Source: Aurantiochytrium sp. KH105 (taxonomy: Eukaryota > Sar > Bigyra > Thraustochytrida > Thraustochytriidae). From it: a stretch of DNA of 64,000 nt. Location of the stretch: NCBI GenBank assembly GCA_003116975.1, contig BGKB01000085.1:434001-498000 (forward strand), read 5' to 3'. The first letter of the stretch is position 1. Each line of letters starts with the position of its first letter. Position numbers and translations under genes: made by a program. Below, piece after piece: positions 38,084 to 47,900 of the stretch. Under the pieces are notes generated by a model. The model saw nothing but the letters and a program-made list of their open reading frames with translations. It was not told the DNA's origin and made no database searches.

Positions 38084-40390
38084 ATGACGGCCGCCTGGGT
38101 CTTGCACGCCCTACCGGGCGATAACGCGCGCACGCTGCGCGTGCAGAGCGCAGCGAAGCTCACTGGCGCGGAAATGGAGACCAAGTTGCTCAAGAACGCC
38201 CCGAAAAAGGGCACGAGCCCGACGAACAAGCTGCCAGCGCTGTGGAAGGGATCCGACGGGTGCGCGGCCTTTAGCTCCGTCTCGGCCATGAAGCTGCTCG
38301 CGCGCGCTGCTGACGGTGCCGATAGCAAGTTCCTCGGTGGTGCAGATGCCGCTACCAAGGCCGAAGTCGACCAGTGGATGGAGTACGCCGTCGACGTTCT
38401 CGACCCCCTCGCCGAGGTCGCCTGCCTCAAGGCCGGCACGTCGCTTGCCAAGGTCGCAGGTGATGCTGCAGATGAGGTCACCGCCCGGTCCACCAAGGCT
38501 CTCGTCGATGAGGTCTGCGCCGTTGTCGACAAAAAACTCCGCAAGGCTTCCTACCTCGTGGGCGATGCCCTCACCTTTGCCGATGTCGCCGTCGCCAGCG
38601 CTCTGGTCGGCCCTCTCCGCTCCGCCATCGAAGCCAAGCCCCGCCAGAGCAAGCTTTCCAACGTCTCGCGCTGGTTCGAAACCATCCTCAAGGAATCCAG
38701 CATGGATGCCTGCCTCGAGAGTCCGTTCTCCTTTTACGCTGGCAAGGCCGCTCAGGCTGCTGCCGCCGGTGAGGCCGCTGCCAAGGCCGCTGCCAAGGCC
38801 ACCTCCATCACCGGTGCGGCCATGGGCGCAGAGCAAGTGCCCATGGGCAAACTCTTTAAGCGCTCGCACTCGCGCGTCAAGGATATCCTCGAGACCGATA
38901 GCAAGACTGCCGTCGGCAAGACCGTTTCAGTGTGCGGCTGGGCGCGCACCGTGCGCTCCGCAGGCAAGGGCTCGCTCGCCTTTGTTGAGCTCAACGATGG
39001 CTCTTGCCAGGCCAGTCTTCAGGTGGTCTGCAGCGCTCAGGATACCACCAACTTTGATCAACTTGTTGGCGCCGGTGGCGTCGGCTCTTCGCATCGCTTC
39101 GTTGGCACTCTTGTCGCGCCGCAGCGCGCCGAGCAGGCCATCGAGCTTAAGGCCGACATCGTCGAGGTCCTCGGTACTGTCGATCCCAAGGAATATCCTC
39201 TCTCCAAGACCGGCAACAAGTCTGCTGGCCACAGTGTGGAGTTCCTTCGTGAGCAGGCGCACCTTCGGGCGCGCACCAACCTCATTGCCTGCGTGGCCCG
39301 CGTTCGTAACGCCTGCGCCTTTGCCATCCATGACTTTTTCCGCCTTCAGGGCTTTCAGTACGTGCACACGCCAATTATCACGGCCAGCGACTGCGAGGGT
39401 GCCGGTGAGATGATGGCTGTCACCACTATGCTCGGCAAGGCTGAGGAGAACAAGGGTAAGCTTCCCACGGTCACGGCCGAGCTCGCAAAGAAGTACGCGC
39501 TCGATGACCCGAACACCAAGCTCAAGGAGGGTGACGTGGACTATACCAAGGATTTCTTTAGCAAGCCTGCTTTTCTCACGGTCTCCGGACAGCTCAACGT
39601 GGAGACCTATGCCTGCGCCCTCTCCGATGTTTATACCTTTGGCCCTACCTTTCGCGCGGAGAACTCGCACACCTCCCGCCATCTTGCCGAATTCTGGATG
39701 GTCGAGCCCGAGCTTTGCTTCGCTTCGCTCAAGGATGACATTGACCTTGCCGAGGACTTTATCAAGTACTGCACCCAGTACGTGCTCAAGAACTGCGCTG
39801 CTGACATTGACTACTTTGAGAAGCACACCGAGGAGGGCCTGCGCGACCGCCTTCTCAACGTCGTCGACACGCCATTCAAGCGTCTCTCTTACACGGAGGC
39901 CATCGAGATTCTCAACAAGCCAGAGCACCTTAAGACCGAGGACGGCTCTGCCCGCTTCGAGGAGCACCCGGCATGGGGCATCGATCTCGGCTCCGAGCAC
40001 GAGCGCTACCTCTGTGAGAAGGTCTTCAAGGGCCCTGTCGTCCTCACTGACTACCCGGCCGACATCAAGGCCTTTTACATGCGCCAGAACGAGCTCGACA
40101 AGGAGGGGCGTCTCACTGTACAGGCGATGGATATCCTCGTGCCCCGAATTGGCGAGCTTGTTGGTGGCAGCGCGCGCGAGGAGCGCCTTGGCCTCCTCGA
40201 GAAGCGCATTACGGACATGAACCTCAAGCCCGAGGACTTTAGCTGGTACTGCGACCTTCGCCGCTTTGGTACCGTCCCGCACGCCGGTTTTGGTCTTGGC
40301 TTCGACCGCTTTGTCATGTTCGTTACGGGTATTGCTAACATCCGTGACGTTATCCCCTTCCCCAGGTATCCCGGTGTTTGCGCTTTCTAA
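38084..40390 (+). CDS. NARS1: Asparaginyl-tRNA synthetase, cytosolic, with GST-like N-terminal domain
   Basis: 768 residues, intronless. Residues 1 to about 225 resemble the glutathione-S-transferase C-terminal fold used by several eukaryotic synthetases for complex assembly (YLVGDALTFADVAVASALVG). An Ala-rich linker leads to an OB anticodon-binding domain at about 282-365 (VSVCGWARTVRSAGKGSLAF). The class II catalytic core fills the rest: motif 2 FGPTFRAENSHTSRHLAEF at about 520 and motif 3 GFGLGFDRFVMFVTG at about 735. The region MVEPELCF after motif 2 fits AsnRS better than AspRS. It charges tRNA(Asn) with asparagine in the cytosol. The GST-like extension is the point to note. Start has an ACCATGACG context. 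Confidence 0.95.
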   Translation: MTAAWVLHALPGDNARTLRVQSAAKLTGAEMETKLLKNAPKKGTSPTNKLPALWKGSDGCAAFSSVSAMKLLARAADGADSKFLGGADAATKAEVDQWMEYAVDVLDPLAEVACLKAGTSLAKVAGDAADEVTARSTKALVDEVCAVVDKKLRKASYLVGDALTFADVAVASALVGPLRSAIEAKPRQSKLSNVSRWFETILKESSMDACLESPFSFYAGKAAQAAAAGEAAAKAAAKATSITGAAMGAEQVPMGKLFKRSHSRVKDILETDSKTAVGKTVSVCGWARTVRSAGKGSLAFVELNDGSCQASLQVVCSAQDTTNFDQLVGAGGVGSSHRFVGTLVAPQRAEQAIELKADIVEVLGTVDPKEYPLSKTGNKSAGHSVEFLREQAHLRARTNLIACVARVRNACAFAIHDFFRLQGFQYVHTPIITASDCEGAGEMMAVTTMLGKAEENKGKLPTVTAELAKKYALDDPNTKLKEGDVDYTKDFFSKPAFLTVSGQLNVETYACALSDVYTFGPTFRAENSHTSRHLAEFWMVEPELCFASLKDDIDLAEDFIKYCTQYVLKNCAADIDYFEKHTEEGLRDRLLNVVDTPFKRLSYTEAIEILNKPEHLKTEDGSARFEEHPAWGIDLGSEHERYLCEKVFKGPVVLTDYPADIKAFYMRQNELDKEGRLTVQAMDILVPRIGELVGGSAREERLGLLEKRITDMNLKPEDFSWYCDLRRFGTVPHAGFGLGFDRFVMFVTGIANIRDVIPFPRYPGVCAF

Positions 40391-40628
40391 AAAGCACCTT
40401 ATCACCACAACAAACCAGCTCACAACAAAAAAAAAATCAAAAAAATTCTCACAGATAATTTTCACAGCAGCATTTTTTCACTTGATGGTCATCACAGCCT
40501 TTCATACACATATATAAAAATTGCACGAGCGGACGACGCTCGCTTTCATCCTCGTCTCCCACTCTCGCGAACAGCCCCTCTCCCACTTTTCAAAAACAAC
40601 ACTCTTGTAAGTGATAAAGGAATTCGCA

Positions 40629-42243
40629 TCATGCTGTCTCGGCGAGCCTTGCTAGCTCGGGCACGGCACAACATCCTTCCATTGTACGCACAGAAAAGTG
40701 TGCCAATACACCTCTGTGGTCCGAAGCCCAGATTCGCGACGCTGGATGTTCCATGCCTACCGTGTTTCTTTGCCCTTTCTTCTTGCTCACCTTGCTATCA
40801 AAATGCAAGGGAGCATCAGGGTCTAGGATCGCGTGCTGTCCAATGAGTTCGACACGTTCTGTGCGTAATCGTGATCCACGTGCAAGCATGAAATCAATCC
40901 GTTTCTTCGGTTCGTCGCTCGGAAATGTGAATGCCTGATCTAAATCATTCGGGTTCAGGGATCCTTGGCGCGGCTCCGCACTTTCCCCATGATACTCGAG
41001 CCAGACGTCCCGAAAACCACGACCCTGCAGAGGCTCCAAGGCAGGAGATCCAGGCTCGTCGTTGACATCGCCTGCAAAAATCTGGGCAATGGGCATTCCG
41101 TTCCCGTTCTCGTCGCGTTTTTCGTCAGCAAAGTCCATTACTTCGCGCGAACCTTTCAAGCGCGAGGCAGGATTCAGCGAAAAGTGAGAGGTAAAGGTGT
41201 CTATAGCACCTACGTTGGGTATCGCAACACGGGCATGCAAACACACACGCTGATGAAAGTCATGTTCATTCTGTACTTGACGACTCAAGAGCTTATAGCT
41301 GGAGTCGATAATGGGATAACGTGACAGGATGCTCACGCCCTCGTCACCTTCATAAGAGAAGCCATTCCCTACAAAACCCATCGCGGGTTGGTGGACAAAG
41401 TATGGGTATGCTAGCTTTTGCAGCAAGTGCTCAAGCTGACATGGCCCATGTGCGATTCCAAAGGTGGTGTCAAAGCGAACTTCTTGTAAGATGACAATGT
41501 CAGCGTCCGCCTTGATGATTGTGTCAACGAGCATTGCGAGCCGACGGCCGTACCGCGCGTCTCGTGCTGTTTGGTTCCACATACTTCCTTGATGCGGCAT
41601 TGTATTCCACACATTGTACGAAAGAACACGGAGTTGGCTTGATTCGTCCTCGACCGACGAACAAGGGACGGTGAGAGATTTCGGTGGTTTTTGCAATCTT
41701 GTAAGTCGCCCGTGCAAGTATGATTTTCCGTCCCGATGAAGCAGAATAAAGCGCTCCTCATCCATCGAGTGGCGGCCTTGTACCGCCGCCCAAACAAAAT
41801 ACAAGGCTCCTGCCGATGGTAAGGTAGGGCTCAGTCTGCCGATAGGGTCTGTCACGAAGAGTTCCATGCGATCGACACGATGAATCGTGAAATTGGCCCC
41901 CAATACGGGTGCACGGGGTTCTGCGGAAAAAACGTTTCGCCACCGTTCCCAAATCTCGTCAAGGACGCGCGCAGCGCTACAGATTCTATCATCAACTGGC
42001 CTTGCATCTCTCGTTGCCGCATACATAGCAACGTGTCCGTATGCGAAACCGGAGCATGCCAAGGCACTTTTTGTTAAGCTGGGAAAGTGTTCTCGCTTCT
42101 CGGGGACAAGCCACGTGCCTTGTCTCCGCGGCAGCTCCCGCTTGCACGCAGGCTGGCCAGGTCCGTCCTCCCAGTCTGCAGCTTCGCCGAGTCGCGCAGC
42201 CCATGCTGCTCCGGTCGTTGACGTTGGAGCATTTCCCACTCCT

Positions 42244-42274
<31 letters not shown>

Positions 42275-42335
42275 GTGCTGCGACCACGAACGCAAGCGCA
42301 AGAGCAAGGCCACAGCTGGCGATCCCACGAAGCAT
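40629..42335 (-). CDS. Secreted endonuclease/exonuclease/phosphatase (EEP) family protein
   Basis: 568 residues from ATG 42335, which starts a textbook signal peptide (MLRGIASCGLALALAFVVAA); an ATG at 42413 would put 26 polar residues in front of it. A middle region of about 200 residues is unfamiliar. The EEP domain spans about 232-545: LRVLSYNVWN, IVILQEVRFD, the loop SHFSLN, GDVNDEP and SDHRGVLAHF. These carry the metal and catalytic residues of the family. EEP members include DNase I, sphingomyelinases and inositol phosphatases; secretion plus this form suits a neutral-sphingomyelinase-like or nuclease role, which cannot be decided. Convergent with AsnRS. Confidence 0.8.
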
Positions 42336-43037
42336 TATCGTGTTGTCTGCCGACAGTTCATGAGGGAGATGTTGTTGTGGAGCTGCAACTGCAAACCTTG
42401 GGCTCTTCATCACAACGAGAGAACTTTTTTTTTTTCTGAAAGATTTTGATCCGTTACGTTTTCTGGCAGCCGGGCCCCAGGCCGCTTCGCTGCTGCAAGC
42501 GCTGTGCCGCCATTGATATGGTAGTATACCACGCGTGCACAGCGAGCGTGCAAAATTTCCACTTTGTGTCGCATTGCGCAGCCGGATCGTGTTGCCGAGG
42601 CAAATCTGGCAGGTTTTAGGTTACTTATAAATGCAAGGTTCTCTTTTTTGCGCCTCGCCGACACAAAGGCAGAGTTTATCATAACCCACACCACACATTA
42701 TAAAATACGCACTTTGTTAACGCTTTGGTTGGAAGGATAAAAGTAAGGTGGCGGCGGCAGCGGCGGCGCGGATGGTGTGCACCGCCGATAGAGATTTTCC
42801 CTTGTGTTGGGAACGTCTGCTCGTGAAGAGGAGAGGCATCGGCAAAAACACCAGTCAGCAAGCGAGCACTTGAGTGCGACGTGGCGTGGCGTGGCGTGGC
42901 GTGGCGTGGCATTGTGTAGCCTGCCGCGAGACGTGAGCGAACCGGACTCGCACAACTCTGACTCAAGCTCGGCTTGCTTTGCAAAGGCTTTGCCTGACTT
43001 TGCGGCGCGTTCGACGAAGTCGCTTGCTGAGAACAAG
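42336..43037. promoter_or_regulatory. Divergent intergenic region with (GTGGC)6
   Basis: 702 bases between the EEP gene and the charged-protein gene. Includes an A/T run near 42425 and six copies of GTGGC at 42881-42910, which is in or near the 5' UTR of the gene at 43038. Confidence 0.6.
42881..42910. repeat. (GTGGC)6 microsatellite
   Basis: Six perfect copies of GTGGC. If the upstream ATG at 42804 were used the repeat would be translated as Trp-Arg-Gly-Val-Ala units. Confidence 0.9.
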
Positions 43038-44681
43038 ATGTCCTCCAATCTGCAGCACGTCGAGTCTGCGCCCGCTCTATTGCATCATTTTACCCCCAAA
43101 TACGACGTCTTCGGACATCACCTGCCCGTCGGCAAGGGCAGTGGTCTTGGTCATCCCGAGGCAAGACGAGCACCGCGAGCTGATTACCCTGACTCCTGGC
43201 AGGCCGAGGTTAGTGTCGCGACCAAGCCAGAACTTCTCGAAAAAAGACGCAATCAGGATGCTGCAACCGTGGCAAGAGCACAGTCTGCCGTTGTGATTCG
43301 CTCCATTGCCGAGCTCACAGGGAGCAAGCAAATGGAAGGACTCGTGCAGGGCAAATTTCACGCTGTCGAGCACGCAGAGACCAAATCGCGGTCAAAGTTG
43401 CTCGAAAATCAAAGAGCCGAGAGACTCGGCGAGATCCAGTCCTCCGTTGCAAGCTACGTCAACCCCAAGGAGGTTCTCTACAAGTATGCAGACACGCTCG
43501 AGCTCGGCAAGCTTGCCAAGCCCTGCGTCCTTCTTCCTCTCCCAGAAAAGATCAAGGGCAAAGCGAATAACCCTGCGAGCCCGAACCCAACCAAAACTAC
43601 AGGAGGCGCTCTGGAAGCAAATGCAAAGCGTCGCATCGGACCTGAAGTCGAGATTATCCGTGACAGACCGGCACCACCAGGGCTTGGGTGGCGCCGAGAG
43701 CCCCGTACTCAGCGTGACATGATTGTAGAGAGGGCACACGAGGCAGCATTGGAGCAAGCTCGTAATTTAGAAAACTATCAGCCGCGTGAGCGTGTTCTCC
43801 GCACTCGACCACGCGTACCGGGACCACTTCATCACATTGAGATTGATGATCATGACTTTGGCCGCTCGACGAAGAAACAGTATCCTGAGGCGCATACGCA
43901 GAACAAGCTCTTGACCGTGCGAAGAGAAGATCTTCGTGTGGAGCTGGAAGCCGCACGTCAGACGGCCGAGGCCAAGACTCTTGCGATCACGGATCAAATT
44001 ACGCAGCCCGTTCTACGAAGCGCTGCACCGTGGTGGGATCTGGAAAAGACTCCAAAGCAGTTGCAGGACATGAATGAAAAGCGTGCCGCACTTGAGCAAG
44101 ACTTTGAGCGTCGTAAACACGAAATTTGTGAGCATCCTTCACGCTCGGGACAGTTTCGCGCTCTCGAGCTTGAACTCCGGGCAAGGCGCGGGAAACTTGC
44201 AGATAAGCCCTCGCGCGTCGCGGCAACTGCAGTCGATGCTCTTCCACGAACCAAGCATACGCGCAAAAACCGATTTACAGACGCTGTAATTGCGTTTCGG
44301 AACAAAGGTCGCAAGCCCGAGCTGGATGCAAACGGGAAGAAATTGTGTCTGGACCCCGGTGAGGGCAACCCCTTGTATTCTTCCTTTACACCGGACAACA
44401 AGTTTCTGGAGCGAGGCGATCGGCTCGCTGCGGATCGAGCAACGCGAGAAAAAGAGGCAGACAAGCTCATGGGCAACGTGCTACCAAAGCGTCTCTACGT
44501 CATTTCTCGGGCCAGCTCGAGCCCTGCGCTACTCCGGGATAGTCGGACGCAATCTCGACAGGACGCAGCCAACGCGCAGCAAGCGCTCGCCAGCTCACCA
44601 TTGGGGCCCGGAGCTGTTTTGGGCGGTCAGCTGGATCCCGAGCGTATCCGCGCAGGTGGTTTTGAGATTCCCCTCGATTGA
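43038..44681 (+). CDS. Charged helical protein of unknown function
   Basis: 547 residues from ATG 43038 (AACAAGATG). The frame is open to another ATG at 42804, but that adds 78 residues translated through a (GTGGC)6 repeat. The first part has FTPKYDVFGHHLPVGKGSGL, the middle contains long Lys/Arg/Glu helices (KKQYPEAHTQNKLLTVRRED; MNEKRAALEQDFERRKHEIC), and there is LYSSFTPDNKFLERGDRLAA near the C-terminus. The form is like some ciliary or cytoskeletal proteins, but that is only a guess. It ends 287 bases before the convergent channel gene. Confidence 0.7.
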   Translation: MSSNLQHVESAPALLHHFTPKYDVFGHHLPVGKGSGLGHPEARRAPRADYPDSWQAEVSVATKPELLEKRRNQDAATVARAQSAVVIRSIAELTGSKQMEGLVQGKFHAVEHAETKSRSKLLENQRAERLGEIQSSVASYVNPKEVLYKYADTLELGKLAKPCVLLPLPEKIKGKANNPASPNPTKTTGGALEANAKRRIGPEVEIIRDRPAPPGLGWRREPRTQRDMIVERAHEAALEQARNLENYQPRERVLRTRPRVPGPLHHIEIDDHDFGRSTKKQYPEAHTQNKLLTVRREDLRVELEAARQTAEAKTLAITDQITQPVLRSAAPWWDLEKTPKQLQDMNEKRAALEQDFERRKHEICEHPSRSGQFRALELELRARRGKLADKPSRVAATAVDALPRTKHTRKNRFTDAVIAFRNKGRKPELDANGKKLCLDPGEGNPLYSSFTPDNKFLERGDRLAADRATREKEADKLMGNVLPKRLYVISRASSSPALLRDSRTQSRQDAANAQQALASSPLGPGAVLGGQLDPERIRAGGFEIPLD

Positions 44682-44968
44682 TTCTGGAGCGACAGTGCTC
44701 TTCAGATGACCCCACCAGTTTGCTTTGCTTGAACTCTCTTAGCTCTGCTTGGCTCTGCTTAGCTTTGCCCTGCCGGTATCAAGTACGAAAAGGATTACCT
44801 TCCAGCCCCCCAAAAAACATACATTGAATCAAAAACAGAATAGAACCAAAAAAACTAATTCAAACTCGGATGAAACGAAACAAATGTGGTGTTGTGGTCA
44901 ATGTGTTGATGAACTAAAAGAATTTGCCATGGCGTTGCTCATTTGGCTTGGAACCATTTTCATTGTTT

Positions 44969-47900
44969 CTACTGTGATGAAAATTCTGCTGCGCTCTCCT
45001 TCTCCTTTTGCTCGTCTTGATCCACAAGATCCTGCGCGGGACTTGGATCGTCGTTGCGAACGCCAGTGCCCTCGTCCTGCGAGACAACGCTCTCCAGCTT
45101 GGTTTCCTCCGGCAGCTGCATGAGCTCAGCAAGCTTTGTACGGTAAATAAAGCCCCGCATCGCCGATTGCAAGAGCATAATGGCATTCACTTGCGCCGCA
45201 TTGTAGAGAATGTGCTCGCGCGAGGTACCCATCTTGCGCAGCATTTTGGCTTGATTGTTCTCCTTGCGTCCCAGCAGCTTTTGAACAAGCTTGTTGTCTT
45301 CAGGAATTGAAATCTCAGGCATCGCCTTGCTTGTGAGCTCCGTGAGAACGTCACTAAAGGCCACCGAGCCATGAATAGTCGGCACGTCGAGGCTGCGAAT
45401 CAGCGCGTTCGCCAACTTTCGTACGGAAAGCCCGCATGCAACCGAGCGAGGAGTGTTGCGCACGCCCAGAGGATATGGGACATGGGAAACGAGCTTGATG
45501 AGAAGCTCTTCGCGAATCAGCATCGTTCCCTTTGGATCTAGCTTGGACCACTCCTCCTTGAAGGCCTCAATGTGCTCCTCGCGAACTGTGCTCGCCGCTG
45601 CAGCGCCCTGATCTGCAAATTGATCGAGGATGATGGCGGTGATCATGGAGAGAAGCGTGTATGATGAGAATACGAAGAAACTGCAAAAATAAATGGGTGC
45701 AAAGATTGGGTAGCCGCAGTTGCCTGCATCCTCCGAGCAGTACGGCTCCTCAATCATGCAGTCGTGCATGATTCCGTTGAAAGACTCGCCCGTGCTCACG
45801 CGGAAAAGTGTCGAGACGGAAACGAAGAACCCGTTGAAGTTCGCATCGCTGTTGAGCAAGTCACCGTGCTTGATGTTGGCAAAGAGATTCATGCCGAGAA
45901 TCGCGTAAATGAGAATGAGCAATAAGAAGATGCCGCCAACATTTAAAATTGCCGGAATGGAAAACACAAGCGTACGGAAAATGGCAAGCAAGCCTGGACT
46001 TGTGCGGACAAGTCGAAAGATGCGCGCCACACGGAAAATGCGCAGAAGCGACGCGAGGGGGCCCAGGCCGCCCATGAGACCCAGATAGCCAAAGATGACG
46101 AGCGAAAAATCAAAGCAATTCCACCCTGACTTGAAGTATGCGAGACGGTGCGCATAGAGCTTGAGAGAAGCCTCGATGGTAAAAATGGCAAGAAAGACCC
46201 AATTCAGCGACTTTGTGACTGTGAGCAAGGTGCCCGAAATAGATTCCGACTGCAGCATCATCACAAAAGTGTTGAGGAGAATGAACGACATGATGACGAA
46301 TTCGAAGCGACGAGAGGTGACGAGCTTCCATACCTTGAGTCTCAACTTGTCCTTGGGCGGACTGGTGAGCTTTTTCGGTTTCTCTTGCATCGTCTTTTTG
46401 ATGGTCGCAAGCCACAGCTTTTGCTCTTCGGTGAGAAGACCGCTGCCATTCTGCTTTTCCTTCATGTCGTTGAAGTTGTCAATAATGACGCCCACAAAGA
46501 CGTTGATCATTAAGAAGGAACAGACGAGGATCACAAGGATGAACCAGATGGCGACAGAGCCATTTTCACGATGCGGCCATGCAAGCATCGGCTGATCTGG
46601 ACCCACGACATCCATCGCAGCGTACATCATGTCCGGCCACATCTCCCCGGAAACGACTTCGAAGACGACGAGCAGCGACTGGCCCACGTTGTCAAAGTTG
46701 TACGTGTTGAAGCGACCGCCATGAGGTCCCCAAATCCGAGGGAATTCAAATTCTGTCCCGTTGCAGCCGTTCTCGCCGCAGCGCATACATTGCTCAATAA
46801 GAGAATCTGTGGCCAGCACACCGCAGTCAGAGAGCGTCGGCGTCCAGGTTTCATCGGCCAAGCACATTGATTTGTTCACTGTCGGACCTTGCAGACTGGG
46901 ATCGTTGCAAGAGTTGAGGCCGCCCGCAAAGCTCTGAACGCCGATAATGGCGAAAATAAGCATGAACAAGAGAACCACTACCGACACGTTGGCAATTGCT
47001 GGAATGGCGGCAATAATCGCATTCACCACCAAACGCATACCGGGGCTCCTGCTGATCACGCGCAAAGGTCGCAGCGCACGTAGGGAACGCAGAGACTTGA
47101 GCGCCTTCATGGCTTTATCGCCGCCGAGCACAAGCGAGCTTATGGAGACGAGAACAATGCCAAAATCGAGCACATTCCATCCACTGCGCAAGTACGAGTG
47201 CTTGTGAAAGAGGACACCGAGTGCAATCATCTTGAGAACCATCTCAATGATGAAGAGCACATTCAGAACAATGTCCATGACGTAGAGAAAGCTGAAAAAC
47301 CCCTTGCAGGTCGTCTCTTTGCACTCAGAGACATATGGCTCTTCTGCTGCCAGCAATACCGTGGAAATGCCGATAAGCAATAGAATAAAGTTGTCAAACT
47401 TGCCGCTGTTGACCAGCTTGAAGCAAGCTTGGCGGAACCAGTTGTCAGGCGGAAGGAGAAAGAAGGCACGGGCTGTCGGGTGCATGGTCATCTTGTTGGG
47501 ATTCGGAGGCCGCGCTTCAACGTCATCTCCATCGAAGCAATCATCATCGCGTTGGCTGGAGGTACGCCGCAGCGTCTGCGAGCTGATCCGCCTTCCAGTC
47601 GACGCAAATTGTGGATCTGCGTGAACGCCTACAGGCTTTGCGTCCTTCTTCATGGTCGACTCGCTGCTTTGAGGCATGGCTGGTGTGATGGATGCACCGG
47701 AAGCCCGTGCTTGCAAACGTCGCTTCGACTCTTGCCGAAGGGTTTCTGCCGCTTCCTCAAGAGCTTCGACCCGGTCGTCAGCCTCGAAGCGCGCGAGCAG
47801 AATGGCCAGAAACAGATTGAGGACCATGTACGTTCCGACAATGTTGAGCGCGATAAAGTAGACCCAGGCAATCTCGCCATTGACGCGCTTACCAATGTAC

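Noticed and set aside
38927-40465. 512-codon minus-strand frame opposite the AsnRS gene
   Set aside because: Pure antisense of a highly conserved gene; composition is Leu/Val/Glu-rich shadow of GC-biased codons and no domain is recognisable.
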